64,000 nucleotides of DNA from a virus: IMG/VR virus record IMGVR_UViG_3300031787_006401, positions 49,433 to 113,432 of that record. The stretch is one strand, 5' to 3'. A program made the translations under genes and the position numbers. A model generated the notes under the pieces. The model ran no database searches. It saw nothing but the letters and a program-made list of their open reading frames with translations, and was not told the origin of the DNA. Below are positions 21,101 through 27,742 of the stretch, one piece after another; within the stretch, counting starts at the first letter, position 1; every line of letters begins with the position of its first letter.

Positions 21101-23045
21101 TAAATTCAAAAACAATGTCGCCTACATTGGTAATATTTCTATAGGTTAGAGAAAACCCTAATTCAGAATCTGCTGTACCTGTGCCAACTTTATAAGAAAA
21201 TACTTTATTTCCTCTAAAGTTATTAGCAGGATAAACCAAGTTATCATTAAAACTATTTTCGTCTTTGTCAAATAAATCAAACGTTGGTGCTTGGTTTACA
21301 CTGGTTTTTTCTTGTGACTGTTTCCACTGTGTTCCGTTGTACCAGAACATTTTTCCTTTATAGTCAATACCATCAAGAATTAAAACTGCATCATCTGTTG
21401 CTGGTGCAGAATCTTCAGTTTCTACTAGCGAAATTTGTCTACGACCGTTGTGTGTAATAAATCGTACTTCGTAAATTTTTCCATTAACCAAGATGTCGGT
21501 ATCAGCAGCAAAAATAACACGCATGCCGTCAACTAAATCAACTTGATCAACGTTATACCCAAGCGATCCTTCAACTGTGGAAAATACATCTGTTGTATAA
21601 GTGTCAATTAGATTTACATTTTTCTTTGCTTTTGTGCCGTGATTGAAAAGTTTCAATCCTGCTTCAAATTCTATAATAGGACGTTTTGCTCTAGCATCTT
21701 CGTCAATTACAACCGGAAGATTATTTGCAGCAAATGATGCTTCAATTAAAGATCTATGGAACCAACGATTGTAACGAGCCCATGGATTTCGATCGGCACT
21801 GACTCTGTTAATTACAATATAGTCCTTGGTGCCAGGAAACGATGTTGCATCTTCGTAAGGATATTGGTCAAATCCAAAGTTTTCACCGTCAAATGGAATT
21901 TCAAACAGTGTAGTAAAAATTGCAGGTACTTCGAGATCTTGTTCTGCAACAAGTTGAATAGAATTACCCACACCTTCGACATAGAAATAACCTTCAGAAT
22001 AAGTTGCCGGAGTAACCAATCCTTTGAAAGATAATTTCATACCGTTGCTTAGTTCAACGCCACTACTTGTTTTGTAAGTTTTTTTACCAACAATTTCTTT
22101 TTCAACGTCAATGAATGAATTTTCAACAATGTTGTTTACTGAAAAAATACCGCTAACGTTGACATCGTTTTTGCTTATGTAATACAATGCTTCTGGTGCA
22201 TCATCAGGTACAGTAAATTCTATTACACCAGTTTCGATATACTCGTCTGTGGTTTCTATAAGATTACCAAATACATCTCTAGTGTAAACAACTACACCTT
22301 TTTTATAAAGTGTACTTTGATTTACAAAGTCAGTTCCAACTGTAGGATCATTATCCAGGAAAGTTCTTAGTATTGCAATAGAGAACGGATGACCTAGTGT
22401 GTTAATTTCAAATCTATAAGTTTGTCCTTTGTAAAGTTTAACTGTGGGATTTCTTAGCACTGGAGCACTTGGAAATTCATCTGTGGAAAATACATATGCA
22501 AAATTGTCTGCATCTTCAATTAACGAAACAGAATATGTGCTTACAACTTCTCTGGTTTGTCCTACAACATCCACAGGTACTGGACCTATAGGTAGCCAAT
22601 AGTATTCTCTAAAATTAGTAAACTTGTCCCAGTCTATGTGTGGATCCCAAGAATAGAATTCTTGACTGTTTAAAATACTGTGATTGCTCGCTGAACCTTT
22701 AAAGTTTTTAATTTGTCCAATATAATCATTGTAATCTTTATAAAACTCAACATTGCCTAGTTCGTCTTTGTATAAAGAAACCGGTTCAAACTGATAATTT
22801 TCTCTATCTACTGTAAAGTCAGGAAGATAACTGTCATTTGTAGTTGCTGCAACTGAGTAACGTCTACCAACAAACGAGTTGATTTTTTCTACCACACCCG
22901 GTTGGATCATTTGATCAACAGTGCTACCTAAGAACTTTCTATTTGTATCAGTTCTAAAGTACTTCGGCAAAAATGTTGCCGAAGTTATAGAATTGTTATT
23001 TCCTGCTGGTAAGGGAAAATCTTCTTGTTCTTTATCGTATGCCAT
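9177..23045 (-). CDS. Giant baseplate/tail structural protein (4622 aa) in the gp7-gp10 position
   Basis: A single open frame encodes 4622 residues, starting at an ATG that overlaps the gp6 stop as TAATG. It occupies the place where T4 has wedge genes 7-10 (T4 gp7 is about 1030 aa), so a baseplate-wedge or long-fibre role is likely but inferred. The N-terminus (residues 1-200) includes FYSWDPHIDWDKF and a GQTYRFEINTLGHPF segment. Residues about 2120-2780 hold repeated blades such as VSVSPDGKYIAVGAP, KLFVGAPGEENVSKGRIYFI and TKIAIGAPTNDVNG, resembling an FG-GAP/integrin-like beta-propeller. Two GSGYxxxP-type beta modules lie near residues 3130-3180 and 3495-3565. The last 1000 residues are a series of beta modules with a VxxNGxxL or INNRILQPGY core. 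No transmembrane segment or enzyme motif is obvious. It may correspond to large virion proteins found after gp6 in marine T4-like phages. Confidence 0.75.
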   Translation of the reverse strand: MAYDKEQEDFPLPAGNNNSITSATFLPKYFRTDTNRKFLGSTVDQMIQPGVVEKINSFVGRRYSVAATTNDSYLPDFTVDRENYQFEPVSLYKDELGNVEFYKDYNDYIGQIKNFKGSASNHSILNSQEFYSWDPHIDWDKFTNFREYYWLPIGPVPVDVVGQTREVVSTYSVSLIEDADNFAYVFSTDEFPSAPVLRNPTVKLYKGQTYRFEINTLGHPFSIAILRTFLDNDPTVGTDFVNQSTLYKKGVVVYTRDVFGNLIETTDEYIETGVIEFTVPDDAPEALYYISKNDVNVSGIFSVNNIVENSFIDVEKEIVGKKTYKTSSGVELSNGMKLSFKGLVTPATYSEGYFYVEGVGNSIQLVAEQDLEVPAIFTTLFEIPFDGENFGFDQYPYEDATSFPGTKDYIVINRVSADRNPWARYNRWFHRSLIEASFAANNLPVVIDEDARAKRPIIEFEAGLKLFNHGTKAKKNVNLIDTYTTDVFSTVEGSLGYNVDQVDLVDGMRVIFAADTDILVNGKIYEVRFITHNGRRQISLVETEDSAPATDDAVLILDGIDYKGKMFWYNGTQWKQSQEKTSVNQAPTFDLFDKDENSFNDNLVYPANNFRGNKVFSYKVGTGTADSELGFSLTYRNITNVGDIVFEFNLLSESVEYQIEPSGAANIFTDVGYLKKYNSAGTDFVYVNGWKKAIANSKQAVVRQYNVSSQVNNFRVDVYNNSGSLTDLFVKVFINGTRKELNKDFTIQNINGFATVVLTVNATVDDIVLLKCYSAAPKNSKGFYEVPINFEKNPLNENITTFTLGEVNDHVESIIEEVAEYTGSFPGISNLRDLGNVTAYGQKFVQHSGPVNLSLYHMTDKNSNIIKSIRYARKEYAKFKRKFLYEAEKTGFHGPVKDHVDLILSTIKKDFISSRPFYFGDMIGFGAARKTIHTIEYNGPAYFALSQNFNLTSLSTKAVNVYLNSEQLLHERDYTFTDSFVYVTLDLQDGDLIEVYEYESTNGLHIPPTPTKIGLYPKYHPVIIEDNTYATPRRMIQGHDGSLTLAFDDYRDELILELEYRIFNNIKTQYNTDLVDINDFVPSISRSTGFSITDINRAMTADFSQWLDIAGNPNFAEHNFWNNENSFTFNYSRTTDKDSNPLTGYWRSIYKFYYDTDRPHTNPWEMIGFTIKPTWWESVYGAAPYTKDNLVLWRDLSQGIVREPGKAVIRNKKYQRLDLLTYIPVDEYGRLLSPLESNIAKNFILTESKNVFTFGDQAPVETAWRRSSEYPFSLLTAWILLQPSKIIGLGYDYSRTERDLAGNIIYKDTQKRIALSDLVFPAISLNDTLNLTSGLVNYVSNYMASRVAIRYTDYKEQLTNLTNQLAIKLGGFTDKSKLKLVLDSRSPLNKSSVFVPDENYQVILNTSSPLETAVLSGIIIEKTESGYVISGYDKEDPVFNYYTPKDRTVDPSITVGGISEKFVEWDSGKDYVSGLVVLYNAFYYRTKITHTSTDEFDSTKFVKLAELPIVGGLTAILRRDFETEVSQLVYGSLLESVQDVVDFMLGYEKYLTDSGFKFEFYNTETEAVEDMKLCVKEFMFWVTQNWDNSTVLVVSPVANKVVFEKQYFVVDDIYDSFYEYSILAGDGSKISKDFSNIFRDNSNTFGVKPINIDDGIYLVKLPLVQKEHVILIDNETVFNDVIYDKIPGYRQERIKVVGYRTDNWNGGLNIPGFIYDNAKVKNWSTYTDYAIGDVVKYKEFFYSSNIKHTSDEFFNANRWNRLDERPEPRMLPNWDYKAAQISDFYDLETDNFDTEQERLAQHLIGYQKREYLANIITDSVSQYKFYQGFIQDKGTKNSLTKLFDALSSANTDSLEFYEEWAIRLGQYGAIDNLVEVEYLLDESKYRLEPQIIELVNNISPTRTDLVYEIAPFQAYQKPEDYTHKPFTILNDIKTYTTDNGYVRDQEISEIVNDYDGILQLDIEQYQAGDFFWITNYDQDWTVLRMARTPYNIVGFQNEIPFGFNRDDNGVVVEGITLTIDPTPDFIEGEIIGISTADTDLKGFYKLHKRVADKIYLLTDKTFASDYESPDSTEVAIARFVERRFADANSVNQSIEQLRNDISDKIWIDNKGDGNWGVYTNKNIFAVQDEILNPTEEGDGFSHSFDANASNTVIAISSSSPRLDRDGILRIYTRNIESFTTSFYQAVEPTDVYTGVGGYGFSVSVSPDGKYIAVGAPYASNVQTRFRGDITVGENYDQGDIVRNRGTLWKAKVDVLDWNADSTITDDNQDWESAYFIEATTSVLATASTYTSQGVVYLYERDTSGTYNLSHTICSPNPSTNERFGYRVILKNTLDGNAKLFVGAPGEENVSKGRIYFIDNLSGEWTYTVDRNYKGLYETTVNYYRNNIVFYNGTLRTIISDLIAPTTEVDLLERSVTVSDNNVEYTGFIPRSDIIDGDQDSDFNDAGLGIKNIGEKFDVNAHGDVLVLAAKGQYGVIAEDLTAITERVSIYRKPLDRWQFAQSIDTEDSKEDFAHVISINDAGTKIAIGAPTNDVNGIDKGCVYVYAQSTVNNISTFQIQQTLSSPFDEKNEAFGNGVDFNSNKLAISSKNSDRRIITTFDTYSEILPPTVVGVDELGNNIVSRYVLDSNSTELTNKTTFDSGTTTFMTLEKDVGRIGVFQEIGDYYIYGEDLQYNRNTKYNNISNFKLNDNHIYIGLPKLNPSTTLDNDLVGNYNLTEDSSLGVFADLRAPKNTNSWELLTAQSEKTDLSKIQRVFLYSADLNDILTSVDLIDPRQGKIAGPAEQEITWKTFYDPAIYSNNEENNPSVVVDSSSNWAEENVGKLWWDLSTASWYNSYQGDSQYRISTWNKLIPGASIDVYEWVGTKYTPSEWNSRADSNRGFAEGISGTTKYDNTVYSTKKIYDPVAGSFRTKYYYWVKSKRIVPTNILRSISAFDVEQLIADPAGQGYRFAAIIGEDSFALYNLKNFVEGTNTVLHFTFLKDAELQTNIHSEYQLLTEGLGTSKINSEIEQKWFDSLIGYDINNKTVPDPLLSAKQKYGIFNRPRQSMFINRLEAVKQFVERVNSVLIQYQIVDNFDISNLLAVDEKPSINTGKYDIVVDTVLELDSVGVAKVQQAVLTPIIVNGKITGATIVDPGRGYRVAPNIEIDDNSGTGAILKATINNLGQITSVFVRSSGNNYTGSTRLTVRKFSALVNVDSEIGGRWAIYVWDKLTKTWSRSDNQAFDTTRYWDYVDWYADGYNSLTAVDHVVDQSYELFGTEADIGEIVKINTIGTGGWLLLEKIDNIPTEDYTVNYKTIGRQNGTIQLSTRLYDYATKTSGYDANVFDITFYDREPVFELRNILTALRDDIFIGELETEYNRLFFAGLRYAFAEQPNIDWAFKTSFVRAKHNLGSLAQKVTFQNDNLENYEDYVNEVKPYHTKVREYISSYDRMEPTRSLTTDFDLPPSYNDVTKEIETSYAKLRNGEVVDLLPKYVDYPFKSWLDNNGYDIVRIEVTEPGSGYKETPVVEIINSNGTTAKAYLSKGSVSTIEITNTGDKYYVSPEIVINGSLEENGTPAKAVAILGNSKVRSTHMVIKFDRVTGSYLYTDLSEIETFTGTGAKEKFVLKWPMDLRTNKYSVYVNGILQLSSKYTVGNDKDTTKTYNRLIGYVEFVDAPAIGATVEIRYEKSVAMLTAADRINFFYNPTTGMAGKDLAQLMDGIEYSGVKIDTYGFGTEQGFDSAGFASLPWDTFDNQYEDEIFVLDGSTNTFELSQPLENDVEYNLYLNGVRLDDPNFETSGVVTNPNAVMQTIVGDGITTTVIINEEAITTIANDVIIIRKVTSDGSYQPSDNSFDTSLIGGNFAGTTATGIAAEDIVIDGDGFVTATTSKGPEELVPGQMYDTLDIRVYHRTSDGTGIIGVASYNIDGSTYTFDLPSIPQSEDAVIVKIDNQFLMPTQYVIDYANHTLTFEDSTQLVGSALSIMTIGTNGANLLDTDYFVSDGSTTQLLTGITWTDELSSFVTINGKVMILGSDYSLVKSTTADGAANRIKIVFDSSVLTEGAFVQYSLYNSTVKSYSQVSIDKTFASDGVENYHVLESEPFNYDPISHNIVVKINNRILQPGYSISYTTTSNRVYDIEAWQFDDTTAIDSADVLVFADRVQLTEEQFTYDPVNGRIVLLRNDIATAGSRLDIYIVKNAAYYFLDTNIVFSSNVSTLISVGDTVELTSVFTGDTYTAVAIAVQATEVTFASKQPEIKDAYIVDNEFVVSVGSSSITTQIETVEYVLSKNLTFVIPPSSGETVEIYQFSNHDINNFERITYTVVPDAVIPIDSPDYIKRNLISSGYIPLRGNISSANYAWVAVNEVLLTPNVDYALVESKNAIQLVNSLSANDVVDVIQFGNTPITQRFGYRIFKDMLNRTHYKRLNQKNSYVLASPLNWYDVRILLDDVTGMFVPNRAQNIPGVVFVEGERIEYFEINGNALLQLRRGTLGTGVKDIYATGTIAQGQGPNETVNYNDNFLIQTIRTNDSTTTTEYSLNFVPQSVNEIEVFVAGRRLRKTTLSVYNAALNLDSNEADVVLPAEYTVNNGNLILAIAPPNDVDIRIVRKLGRTWVDSGESLTTSENSIARFLREATIQLPK

Positions 23046-26000
23046 TAGTAAATGAAGCCTCCAGTAGTAGATGTGGTATCTGTACCACTTTGTATTCCAG
23101 TATTAGTTACGTTAGACGATGTTACAATTGCACCAGAGGATCTAATTCTGTCTGCTGTAATAGCAGATATAACTTCAACGTCGTCAACTGTTGCACTGCT
23201 TATAAAAATTTCATCTGCTTCGGATTTAACTTCATAAAGACTTCCAAATGCACTGGTTGATGCTCGAGGAACAATAATTATTGAACTTAGATCAGGTGAT
23301 AACTCTTTCATAATATAAGCAGACATTTCGCTCCAATAAAATGTTTCGCCGAACTCCCAATTGTCTAAGTTAAAGAATTGATTAATTGCTGTAATAACTC
23401 TGGACTTTAGGTCATTGTCGTTTACAACTCTTTCTGTATTTTTTACAATTTTAAAAACTGCTTGCAATGATGTCTCACTTTTGCTACCAAAAAGAATTTT
23501 ATATTTTACTGGGTGATAGATAATTTCATCACTGATAGATTTGATAGCATTTATCTTTTCGCCATAACTTCTAAATAGTTGATCGCTGCTCAACGGCAAC
23601 GGAACTGAGGTTACAGTTCCGTCAAGGTATTGTCTAAAACTAATATCATACTGTTTTGTTAAAATATAAGAATCAATGATGTTTGTACTACTTGGATCTA
23701 TTCTATTATTTTCGTCGCTGGCATGAATATATTGAAATTTAATTACGTCGCGACCTGTATATGCTCTGTAATCATAAAGAGTAGTCAACGATCTTGAAGC
23801 ACTGTTTAGTTGCTCAAATGTGTCTGTGGAAATTATATAAAAAATAGGATTGTTTTCTGCTGTGGTATTAATTTCTGCTCTACTGTTAACGGTAATTATG
23901 TTTTCAGTTTCTGCGTTAACATAAACTAAAAATTCGCTATTATTGATTACCACTTTCTTATTAAAGATGTATGTTGTTGTATTAACAATTTCATCAAATA
24001 TTTGCGGATCGTCAATAACGCCGTCGTCGTCACTGTCAAAGAAGGCAACTTCAACTTTTTTACTGTCAACGTATCCGTCAGTGTCTCTATACTCTTTGGT
24101 AACTTCCCAGTCAAAATCTCTAGTTAACGGACTTGTACCTGTACCAGAATTTACATTATTATTAATGTTTAAAACTGTAATCTTGTCTTTGATAATTGTG
24201 CCGGTTTTGCTATCATATATTTTTTTTGAACTATCAAAATAGAAACGTATTTCAGCATCACTTTCAAATACATATCTAAGTGTTCTATAAGTTACAGTAT
24301 ATGTAGATCCGTCAGTTTCAAATAAAACAATCCAACTGCTGTCCTGCTGTTGTCCTGTTGTATCTCCTGCAAGTCCTAAACTAAAGTCTCCAACAATATT
24401 CAAGTTTTCTTGAGTAATCACTGCCCACTGACGATTTTCTCTATCGTATCTTAAACCAAATGTTCTATAAGCAAAAATCTGATCAATCATATCTACAATA
24501 ACATCGTCGACAATATCTCTTACAAATTTTGGTTTTATCTGCACTAGTTTAGAATTGTTAGGAATTATGTCATTGAAAATAATAGGACCTAATCCTGATG
24601 TTGTTACTGTTGTTCCATTTTCAAATACACTTACAACTTTAACCCATTTATAACTAGACGAGTTTTTAGCGTTTGGATTTGTAGTTGTAGTACCATCCGG
24701 TAAGAAATACTTGCCAGTTTCAGGAATAAACTTTACCATAGCACCTGGTTCTAAGAAACGAAGAGGTCCTTCTGTAAAACTACCTACAGAATAAACAATA
24801 TCCGAAGAATCCTTGATATATCCTGTTGATCTGTTTGTGTCGGAAGTTGTTAAATTCCATTTTAAATTAAGTTCAGCATATTCTTGATTTGGAAATTCTG
24901 CAAGATAAAAATTTCTAACATTTTTATCACCAAGAATGTCGGTGATTTGATTTTCAATTACACTTTCAATATCTGTTCTTGTTAAAAATTTAAATGTTGA
25001 TTTTTCGTCAAGGTATTCTCTATAAAGAACACCGTCGGTGCCAAACATATTGGTTTTGCTGTATTTTCCAGTAGCATCCAATATATCATAATATCTACTG
25101 ATTCCACTAGCAGTTCTGTTTACGGATTTTACTTTAACAATATCTTGACTTACACCAAGTGGACCAATATTATAATCTTCGCCGGTTATAAGTCTGTTTT
25201 GTGTGTAGTATGTTGCAGGAGCATTATTTTTAATATTCTCTGACGATTCAGAACTTGCACCGTTATCAACTGCAACTTTTAGTTCACAAATAATTGTTAA
25301 TGTTTCTGTTCTTCCAATTCTACTAATATAAGGAATTCTTAGTGTAACATTAGTAATACTTGCAGGAAGAATTGTAAAGTCTCTGTTTATACTTGTTCTA
25401 TAATAAGAACGGAATGTTCCTTTTGGCAAGTTACCAAAAATACCATCAGAAAACACTAAACTAACTCTGTCATCAACTCTAGTTAAAACACTAAAAATAT
25501 TTTTAATGTTTTTAGCAAGACTGTTGTAAACAATGTTGTTGCCTTCAACTGCTTCAACTTTTGTCCACAACTCGGATTCGTTTCCGTTTGCATCTAACTT
25601 ATAAAGCCAAACGTCTGAATCGTTGATATTAGAAATGTCAACATCAATTTTTTGATTCGGAACTGGAAAATCTATTGTAAATTCTCCACGCTGCAACGAA
25701 CCTTGTCTAAAATGTAAAAAGAATCCAGTTGAATTACTGCCTGCACCTTGTCCATTATCTCTATATAAAAATGCCAATTGGTTTTCCGGCAACGGCGGCT
25801 CTTCAACAATAGAACCATTTTCAACTCCAGCACTTACTACTTCAAATTCCATCGAAGTGTTGTTAATGGATTTTGTAAATGCATACACAGGCACTGTTGT
25901 ACCTGTTCCAGCAAATCTATATTGTTCTGTTGGAATACCTGCTACACTGTCTAATTTAATCGGACGTCCAAAAGTATTTTGTAAAGGCATTGCTGCATTT

Positions 26001-26479
26001 AGTATTTTAATAAACTGTTCAAACCAATCTGGATTAATGCTGTCATTCCAAACAATGCTTCTGCCACTGATGTTAACATTATTACTATCAATTATGTTTT
26101 CTGTAGTGCTTACAGAAACTATTTTTAACAGTCCGTTAGCAGGTTGATTTCTTCTTGGGTTGTATGAAAGCAAACGTGCTAATCTTAGTACACTTTCTCT
26201 ACGTTCTGCTAATTCTAAAAAGTTTTCTCTCGAATTCAAATCCACACGGAAAGCAATGTTTTGACCAAGGAAAGCAATCATATCGATCAGCGCAAGATAT
26301 TCGCTTGACTCAATATAGTCATTAAAATCCTCAGGATAATTAGTACGAAGATAATCAACCATTGTTCGACGTAGATTGTCAAAGTCATATGATTTAAAAT
26401 CTGCATTTTTAAAAGATTGATAAACTTTTTTCCAATCTTCGGCTAGCAATAATCTATTTTGTCTATCTGTAGAAGACAT
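23045..26479 (-). CDS. gp6: Baseplate wedge protein gp6
   Basis: This 1144-residue protein lies between gp25 and the giant gene exactly as T4 gene 6 does. The N-terminal region (WKKVYQSFKNADFKSYDFDNLRRTMVDYLR, residues about 18-50, then YLALIDMIAFLGQNIAFRVDLNSRENFLELAERRESVLRLARLLSY) is the characteristic gp6/J-like start. A segment around ITGEDYNIGPLG and a C-terminal ITAINQFFNLDNWEFGETFYWSEM region also fit the family. In T4 gp6 dimers form the iris that holds the wedges together. It is nearly twice T4 gp6 (660 aa), the extra length being beta-rich insertions. The ATG at 26479 is chosen over an in-frame GTG six bases earlier because AAGGA is correctly spaced for it. Confidence 0.88.
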   Translation of the reverse strand: MSSTDRQNRLLLAEDWKKVYQSFKNADFKSYDFDNLRRTMVDYLRTNYPEDFNDYIESSEYLALIDMIAFLGQNIAFRVDLNSRENFLELAERRESVLRLARLLSYNPRRNQPANGLLKIVSVSTTENIIDSNNVNISGRSIVWNDSINPDWFEQFIKILNAAMPLQNTFGRPIKLDSVAGIPTEQYRFAGTGTTVPVYAFTKSINNTSMEFEVVSAGVENGSIVEEPPLPENQLAFLYRDNGQGAGSNSTGFFLHFRQGSLQRGEFTIDFPVPNQKIDVDISNINDSDVWLYKLDANGNESELWTKVEAVEGNNIVYNSLAKNIKNIFSVLTRVDDRVSLVFSDGIFGNLPKGTFRSYYRTSINRDFTILPASITNVTLRIPYISRIGRTETLTIICELKVAVDNGASSESSENIKNNAPATYYTQNRLITGEDYNIGPLGVSQDIVKVKSVNRTASGISRYYDILDATGKYSKTNMFGTDGVLYREYLDEKSTFKFLTRTDIESVIENQITDILGDKNVRNFYLAEFPNQEYAELNLKWNLTTSDTNRSTGYIKDSSDIVYSVGSFTEGPLRFLEPGAMVKFIPETGKYFLPDGTTTTNPNAKNSSSYKWVKVVSVFENGTTVTTSGLGPIIFNDIIPNNSKLVQIKPKFVRDIVDDVIVDMIDQIFAYRTFGLRYDRENRQWAVITQENLNIVGDFSLGLAGDTTGQQQDSSWIVLFETDGSTYTVTYRTLRYVFESDAEIRFYFDSSKKIYDSKTGTIIKDKITVLNINNNVNSGTGTSPLTRDFDWEVTKEYRDTDGYVDSKKVEVAFFDSDDDGVIDDPQIFDEIVNTTTYIFNKKVVINNSEFLVYVNAETENIITVNSRAEINTTAENNPIFYIISTDTFEQLNSASRSLTTLYDYRAYTGRDVIKFQYIHASDENNRIDPSSTNIIDSYILTKQYDISFRQYLDGTVTSVPLPLSSDQLFRSYGEKINAIKSISDEIIYHPVKYKILFGSKSETSLQAVFKIVKNTERVVNDNDLKSRVITAINQFFNLDNWEFGETFYWSEMSAYIMKELSPDLSSIIIVPRASTSAFGSLYEVKSEADEIFISSATVDDVEVISAITADRIRSSGAIVTSSNVTNTGIQSGTDTTSTTGGFIY

Positions 26480-26503
26480 TAGCACTTTCCTTACTTTATA
26501 CTA

Positions 26504-26511
26504 TATTTATG
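26504..26511 (-). promoter_or_regulatory. Late promoter motif CATAAATA upstream of gp6
   Basis: CATAAATATAG on the minus strand, about 25 bases before the gp6 ATG, within the short gp25-gp6 gap. It matches the late motif in seven of eight positions. Confidence 0.55.
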
Positions 26512-26531
26512 AGATTTATAAAGTGCGTAGA

Positions 26532-26975
26532 TTAAAGTATGTTGTTTTGTCTATCAAACCTAAACTGTAAAAATTCGCTTATGCTGTAATCAAGATAGGT
26601 TAATTCGCACTGTATTTGAATACCGGATTCATAGGTATCTACACTTATTTTATCAACTGTAACACGTGGATCATAACGAACAATGTCTGTAACATTTTTA
26701 ACAATTGCTTGTTTTAATGAATCTGTTAATGGTTCATAAAGAACGTCCCAGATAATAGTACCAAAATCAGGACGTTCTAGTTTTTCACCTATTCTTATAT
26801 GAAAATGGTTAATTATATCTTGTTTGATTAATCCTAGATCATAACTTTTAAAATCTTTTGTGTCAGGATTTACAGTTGAAATACCACGATAGGCTCTACT
26901 AGCAATAGGTTTATTAACAACCTGTTGAGATTGTATTTTAAGATTTTTATAAAGATTCTTTTCTAGCGAACTCAT
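26532..26975 (-). CDS. gp25: Baseplate wedge protein gp25
   Basis: A 147-residue homologue of T4 gp25 (132 aa), the small lysozyme-like-fold protein that attaches the sheath to the wedge together with gp6 and gp53. Characteristic features are SYDLGLIKQDIINHFHIRIGEKLERPDFGTIIWDVLYEPLTD in the centre, with the RPDFG and D.LYEPL signatures, and a basic C-terminal half with DPRVTVDKISV. Gene order gp25 then gp6 is conserved with T4. There is no strong Shine-Dalgarno before the ATG; only a late-promoter motif precedes it, so the leader of that transcript would be very short. Confidence 0.92.
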   Translation of the reverse strand: MSSLEKNLYKNLKIQSQQVVNKPIASRAYRGISTVNPDTKDFKSYDLGLIKQDIINHFHIRIGEKLERPDFGTIIWDVLYEPLTDSLKQAIVKNVTDIVRYDPRVTVDKISVDTYESGIQIQCELTYLDYSISEFLQFRFDRQNNIL

Positions 26976-26980
26976 AGTAA

Positions 26981-26988
26981 TATTTATC
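26981..26988 (-). promoter_or_regulatory. Late promoter motif GATAAATA overlapping the upstream stop codon
   Basis: GATAAATATTACT on the minus strand includes the TAA stop of the peptidase gene and lies five bases before the gp25 ATG. Initiation about a dozen bases downstream would fall at or inside the gp25 start, so it may drive downstream genes or be a coincidence of the stop codon. Confidence 0.4.
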
Positions 26989-27742
26989 GTGTGTTGCCAT
27001 CTTTTGCTGTTGTGATTTCTCCAGTAACTGGTTTGTCAAAATCAGGAGGAATATCCCAGTTTCTTCTAACTTCTCTAACAAAAAGGTTTGATCCAACTTC
27101 GTTATAGTTTGTGACATTAAAGTTATCGTCTTGATTTCCTCCAGCAATTTTCCAAATTTTTGTATTTGGATCAACACTTGCTAAAAATCCAACATGCCCT
27201 TTGCTAGGATCTGCTTTTTGTGTAAAAACAACAATATCATTTTTTCTTAGCGTACTGTAACCTCTCCAATTTACTGCTTTTCCAAACGAAGCATACTGTT
27301 GCGAGGATGCAGTTTTCAAAAATTCAGTACCTGCTTTACTCAAAATGTAAGTTACAAAACACGCACACCACGGATATGAACGTCCGTCATTTGGTATTTC
27401 TTGATTTGCTGCTATGCGCCACGAATTGGCAATGTTTGGATTTGGCGGAGTGCCATTTTCGCCCCAACCGAGTTTTGCTGCTTCGCTTAATGCATATTCT
27501 ATTGAACCAAAAATTGTATCTTTAGGTGGGGGATTTGTTGGCGATTCATATGCAACAAATCCCCCACTGTTTCCCAAGCCTCCGTATGCATTAGAATGCC
27601 CATAAGGTATATCAGTAGGACTTGCACTGCTGTTTATAGCACCTGCTGTGGTTCTAGAATTATATCTCGATAATTCTGCTGGATCAGATACCCATCTTCT
27701 CGGCGATAATACTCTAGTTTGTGGTATAACTACTTGACACAT
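26984..27742 (-). CDS. CHAP/NlpC-like peptidase, probable peptidoglycan hydrolase (252 aa)
   Basis: Residues about 75-230 form a cysteine-peptidase-like domain of the CHAP/TIGR02594 type: PWCACFVTYILSKAG places the likely catalytic Cys at 126, KGHVGFL places the likely His at 183, and a GGNQ motif follows, with KNDIVVF before the His as in this family. Such domains cleave peptidoglycan cross-links or amide bonds. The first 75 residues are a low-complexity Ser/Gly/Pro linker without signal peptide. It lies between gp5 and gp25, and its ATG overlaps the gp5 stop as TAATG with a strong GGAGGAGG upstream, so it is probably a virion-associated hydrolase of the baseplate rather than the holin-partner endolysin (inference). 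Confidence 0.75.
   Translation of the reverse strand: MCQVVIPQTRVLSPRRWVSDPAELSRYNSRTTAGAINSSASPTDIPYGHSNAYGGLGNSGGFVAYESPTNPPPKDTIFGSIEYALSEAAKLGWGENGTPPNPNIANSWRIAANQEIPNDGRSYPWCACFVTYILSKAGTEFLKTASSQQYASFGKAVNWRGYSTLRKNDIVVFTQKADPSKGHVGFLASVDPNTKIWKIAGGNQDDNFNVTNYNEVGSNLFVREVRRNWDIPPDFDKPVTGEITTAKDGNTR

Noticed and set aside
9177-23045. Several fused or frameshifted genes instead of one giant gene
   Set aside because: The frame is uninterrupted for 4622 codons with even codon usage and no internal ribosome-site-plus-ATG arrangement that splits it; a single long protein is the simplest reading.
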